Shown: piece by piece, positions 62,279-64,000 of the stretch
Layout of the letters: every line of letters starts with the position of its first letter
Numbering within the stretch: position 1 is the stretch's first letter
Translations under genes and position numbers: made by a program
Assembly (NCBI RefSeq): GCF_048593165.1
Contig: NZ_CP184271.1
Origin: Pectobacterium sp013449375
GTDB taxonomy: Bacteria; Pseudomonadota; Gammaproteobacteria; Enterobacterales; Enterobacteriaceae
Direction: 5' to 3' (one strand)
Length of the DNA stretch: 64,000 nt
Notes under the pieces: model-generated
Seen by the model: the letters and a program-made list of their open reading frames with translations, nothing else
Told to the model about the DNA's origin: nothing
Databases searched by the model: none

Positions 62279-63694
62279 TTATTCTTCCAGCGCGTATTCG
62301 ATCCTGTTTCTGCCGTTGGCCTTGGCCTGATAGAGCGCATCGTCTGCCGCCTTTATCAGACATTCATAATCTGGATGACCACCATACACGGCGATGCCTG
62401 CGCTGATGGTCATTGTAACGCTTTCACCGTTTTGGAGATAAATCGGGTGATCCTGAATTTTTTTTCTCAGCCGCTCGATGATGGTGTAGGCGGCAACTTT
62501 GGGCGTTTCAATCAATACGATCATAAATTCTTCCTCGCCGTAACGGAAAACATAGTCGCTGTTCCGCGTGCTTTCATAGAGCACTTCTGCAATCCTTTTC
62601 AGGATGTTATCGCCAGCCGCATGGCCATATGTGTCATTGACGGTTTTAAAATGGTCAATATCAATCATGGCAATGCTGAGCGGAGTACTTGAGTGCATTG
62701 CCAGCGATATTTCATGCCGAAGAATGGTTGGCAGGAAGCGACGGTTTAGCAGAAGGGTCAAGGTATCCTTACCGCTTTCCAGTTTTTGGACTTCGTTAAA
62801 TAGCGATCCCAGCAGCATATTTATTTTATAAATCTTGCTTCTGACAGCTTTAAGTAGCGGAGCGTAATCCTGCTGGGTCAGTAGTGCCGTCGTGCTATAG
62901 CCACGAATATACTCATCCGTTTCCGTCATGATCGAGGCGATAGTGTGTATCCCCTGAATGTTACTGAAACTGGATTTCCCCTTGTGGTTAAACCACAGCC
63001 CGAACTCTGAATCACTCAGGTCCTGGATACTGGAAAGAGGTGTGCCCGTAGCAACGCTGAAAATGAAGGCATTTTCCCAGTTTAGTAGCGATGCGTTCTG
63101 ACGCTCTCTCTCCATACTGGCATTCTCCAGAATGGAAAATAGCCGATAAGATTCTTCATTTTTGGCCGCGAGATCGTGCGATTGAGAATAGGTTTTACTC
63201 ATGATCTCTATGGCGATATCCATAGAGATAGAGGCAAAACGCATGGCATCAAAACACAGTGCTTTATCTTCGGTGACCTGTGCGATGTCTTCATAAAGGT
63301 GCCATTTTAGACGTCGGGCTCCGCGCTCAACCAGATCGACAGGAATACCAATGCGCGCATGAATCTGGCCAATTTTCTTTTGATGATTAATCAGGTCAGT
63401 TAGATGTTCCCCGGTATTCGTTAGAATATCTGCTATCCAATTGCTCATCGATCCATGGAGGCGATCGTGGACTTGCTGGCTGGAAAGAAAAAGGGAGGCT
63501 TCCTGATCTTTGAGCATGTAAGAGTAGAACTCGTCAGCAAAGTCGGACGTTTTTTGATCGGAGAGGGTTCGCAGTAGATTAAAAGATTTCTGTGAGGTTG
63601 TGGCTATCAATTGCATCCATTCTGATGTTATGACTTGATTGTAGTCCAACTCACCATAATCTCTCTGTTCATTAACGTTCAATAGTTCGTTCAA
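62279..63694 (-). CDS. dosC: Globin-coupled sensor diguanylate cyclase, DosC type
   Basis: An oxygen-sensing enzyme for cyclic-di-GMP. The N-terminal globin-coupled sensor domain (about 20-160) contains proximal haem His112 (in QKKIGQIHARIGIPVDLVER). A middle helical domain and a GGDEF domain follow (from about 310). The inhibitory I-site RNSD (377-380) is present. The active-site loop reads RYGEEEF (386-390), so the second glycine of the canonical GG(D/E)EF is Glu. In Pectobacterium such a protein (PccGCS) is reported to link O2 to motility and virulence. Single-gene unit; 471 aa. Confidence 0.93.
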   Translation of the reverse strand: MNELLNVNEQRDYGELDYNQVITSEWMQLIATTSQKSFNLLRTLSDQKTSDFADEFYSYMLKDQEASLFLSSQQVHDRLHGSMSNWIADILTNTGEHLTDLINHQKKIGQIHARIGIPVDLVERGARRLKWHLYEDIAQVTEDKALCFDAMRFASISMDIAIEIMSKTYSQSHDLAAKNEESYRLFSILENASMERERQNASLLNWENAFIFSVATGTPLSSIQDLSDSEFGLWFNHKGKSSFSNIQGIHTIASIMTETDEYIRGYSTTALLTQQDYAPLLKAVRSKIYKINMLLGSLFNEVQKLESGKDTLTLLLNRRFLPTILRHEISLAMHSSTPLSIAMIDIDHFKTVNDTYGHAAGDNILKRIAEVLYESTRNSDYVFRYGEEEFMIVLIETPKVAAYTIIERLRKKIQDHPIYLQNGESVTMTISAGIAVYGGHPDYECLIKAADDALYQAKANGRNRIEYALEE

Positions 63695-63904
63695 CTTTTA
63701 ATCTCTCTTGCGAATATGTCGGATGTACTAGGATAGAAACAATCAATTTTTTGCCTGAATAATCGACATTTAATGACAGAGAGGGTCAATATGGCGTTGT
63801 TAAAAACAAATGAAATTAATGATTTTATACTGGTACTATTACTACTGTAGTTGTAAATGATAATGCTGTTTTTTTGATGTTAGAAGATATTTTGAGATAA
63901 CTTT

Positions 63905-64000
63905 ATGAAAGTTAATGATCTGGTTACAGTTAAAACCGATGGGAAAACGCGCCGGGAAGGGACGATTCTGGCTGTGGAAACGTTTCAGGAAGGGATAATG
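63905..64000 (+). CDS. dsrB: DsrB (start only, runs off the window)
   Basis: The first 32 residues ([20 protein letters not shown], then [12 protein letters not shown]) match E. coli DsrB, a small protein (about 62 aa) of unknown function regulated by RpoS and usually next to rcsA. Only the start lies in the window; the start is ATG at 63905. Confidence 0.85.

Noticed and set aside
1..64000. tRNA, rRNA and CRISPR arrays
   Set aside because: No cloverleaf-like or ribosomal sequence and no regularly spaced repeats were seen on reading through; a dedicated scan could still find degenerate ones.

Overview
The window reads as a chromosomal segment of a soft-rot enterobacterium, most likely Pectobacterium. 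Support: Enterobacterales core gene order (ogt-fnr-uspE-pntBA-ydgH, kdsA-sirB1-sirB2-prmC-prfA-hemA / lolB-ispE-prs, ychH, pth-ychF, start of dsrB), a plant-cell-wall expansin, a globin-coupled diguanylate cyclase of the DosC/PccGCS type, and the SrfABC operon. The species cannot be fixed from sequence alone.

Layout. 1-3.9 kb: a small unknown protein, the lipoprotein DigH with a VF530-family partner, and a solitary nitrilase-superfamily protein. 3.9-5.07 kb: an AT-rich gap without convincing genes that ends in the chromosome dimer resolution site dif (4936-4963, 11-6-11 arm layout, one mismatch to E. coli dif). 5.0-13.65 kb: a filamentous (inovirus) prophage related to Ff/IKe, coded mainly on the minus strand: Rep (pII), ssDNA-binding pV, small membrane proteins, major coat pVIII, a 26-aa minor coat candidate, adsorption protein, pVI, Zot/pI and secretin pIV. 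A divergent small regulator sits over an operator-like repeat cluster, followed by a Shedu-type nuclease with a small unknown partner. A second, degenerate dif-like site lies at 13619-13649, so the element looks like a Xer-dependent integrative phage. An orphan HigA-like antitoxin and a HigA N-terminal fragment lie between dif and the phage genes.

13.9-22.6 kb: accessory metabolism and regulation (NTF2-like protein, two acetyltransferases, ArgP-like LysR regulator, chemoreceptor, MFS exporter with its TetR regulator and a 20-bp palindromic operator, cytochrome b562, an osmC pseudogene, expansin). 22.8-29.7 kb: srfABC. 29.8-32.5 kb: an orphan sugar-binding protein and an oxidoreductase. 33-51.2 kb: conserved housekeeping genes.

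51.5-61.2 kb: a decayed P2-like prophage reduced to its baseplate and tail-fibre end (truncated tape measure, U, X, D, V, W, J, I, fibre, assembly chaperone) plus a 3' fragment of a P4-type integrase. A solitary DpnII/MboI-type nuclease gene interrupts the tightly packed V-W junction and is a good candidate for an uncharacterised defence cargo gene. 61.2-64 kb: two small proteins, the globin-coupled diguanylate cyclase (its active-site motif reads GEEEF instead of GGDEF), and the start of dsrB.

The most interesting content is therefore two separate phage-borne nuclease cargo loci (Shedu plus an unknown protein in an inovirus; a lone DpnII/MboI-like nuclease in a tail module), the occupied dif site, and SrfABC, which pairs an actin-like ATPase fold with a P-loop GTPase-like protein. 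No tRNA, rRNA or CRISPR array was seen.
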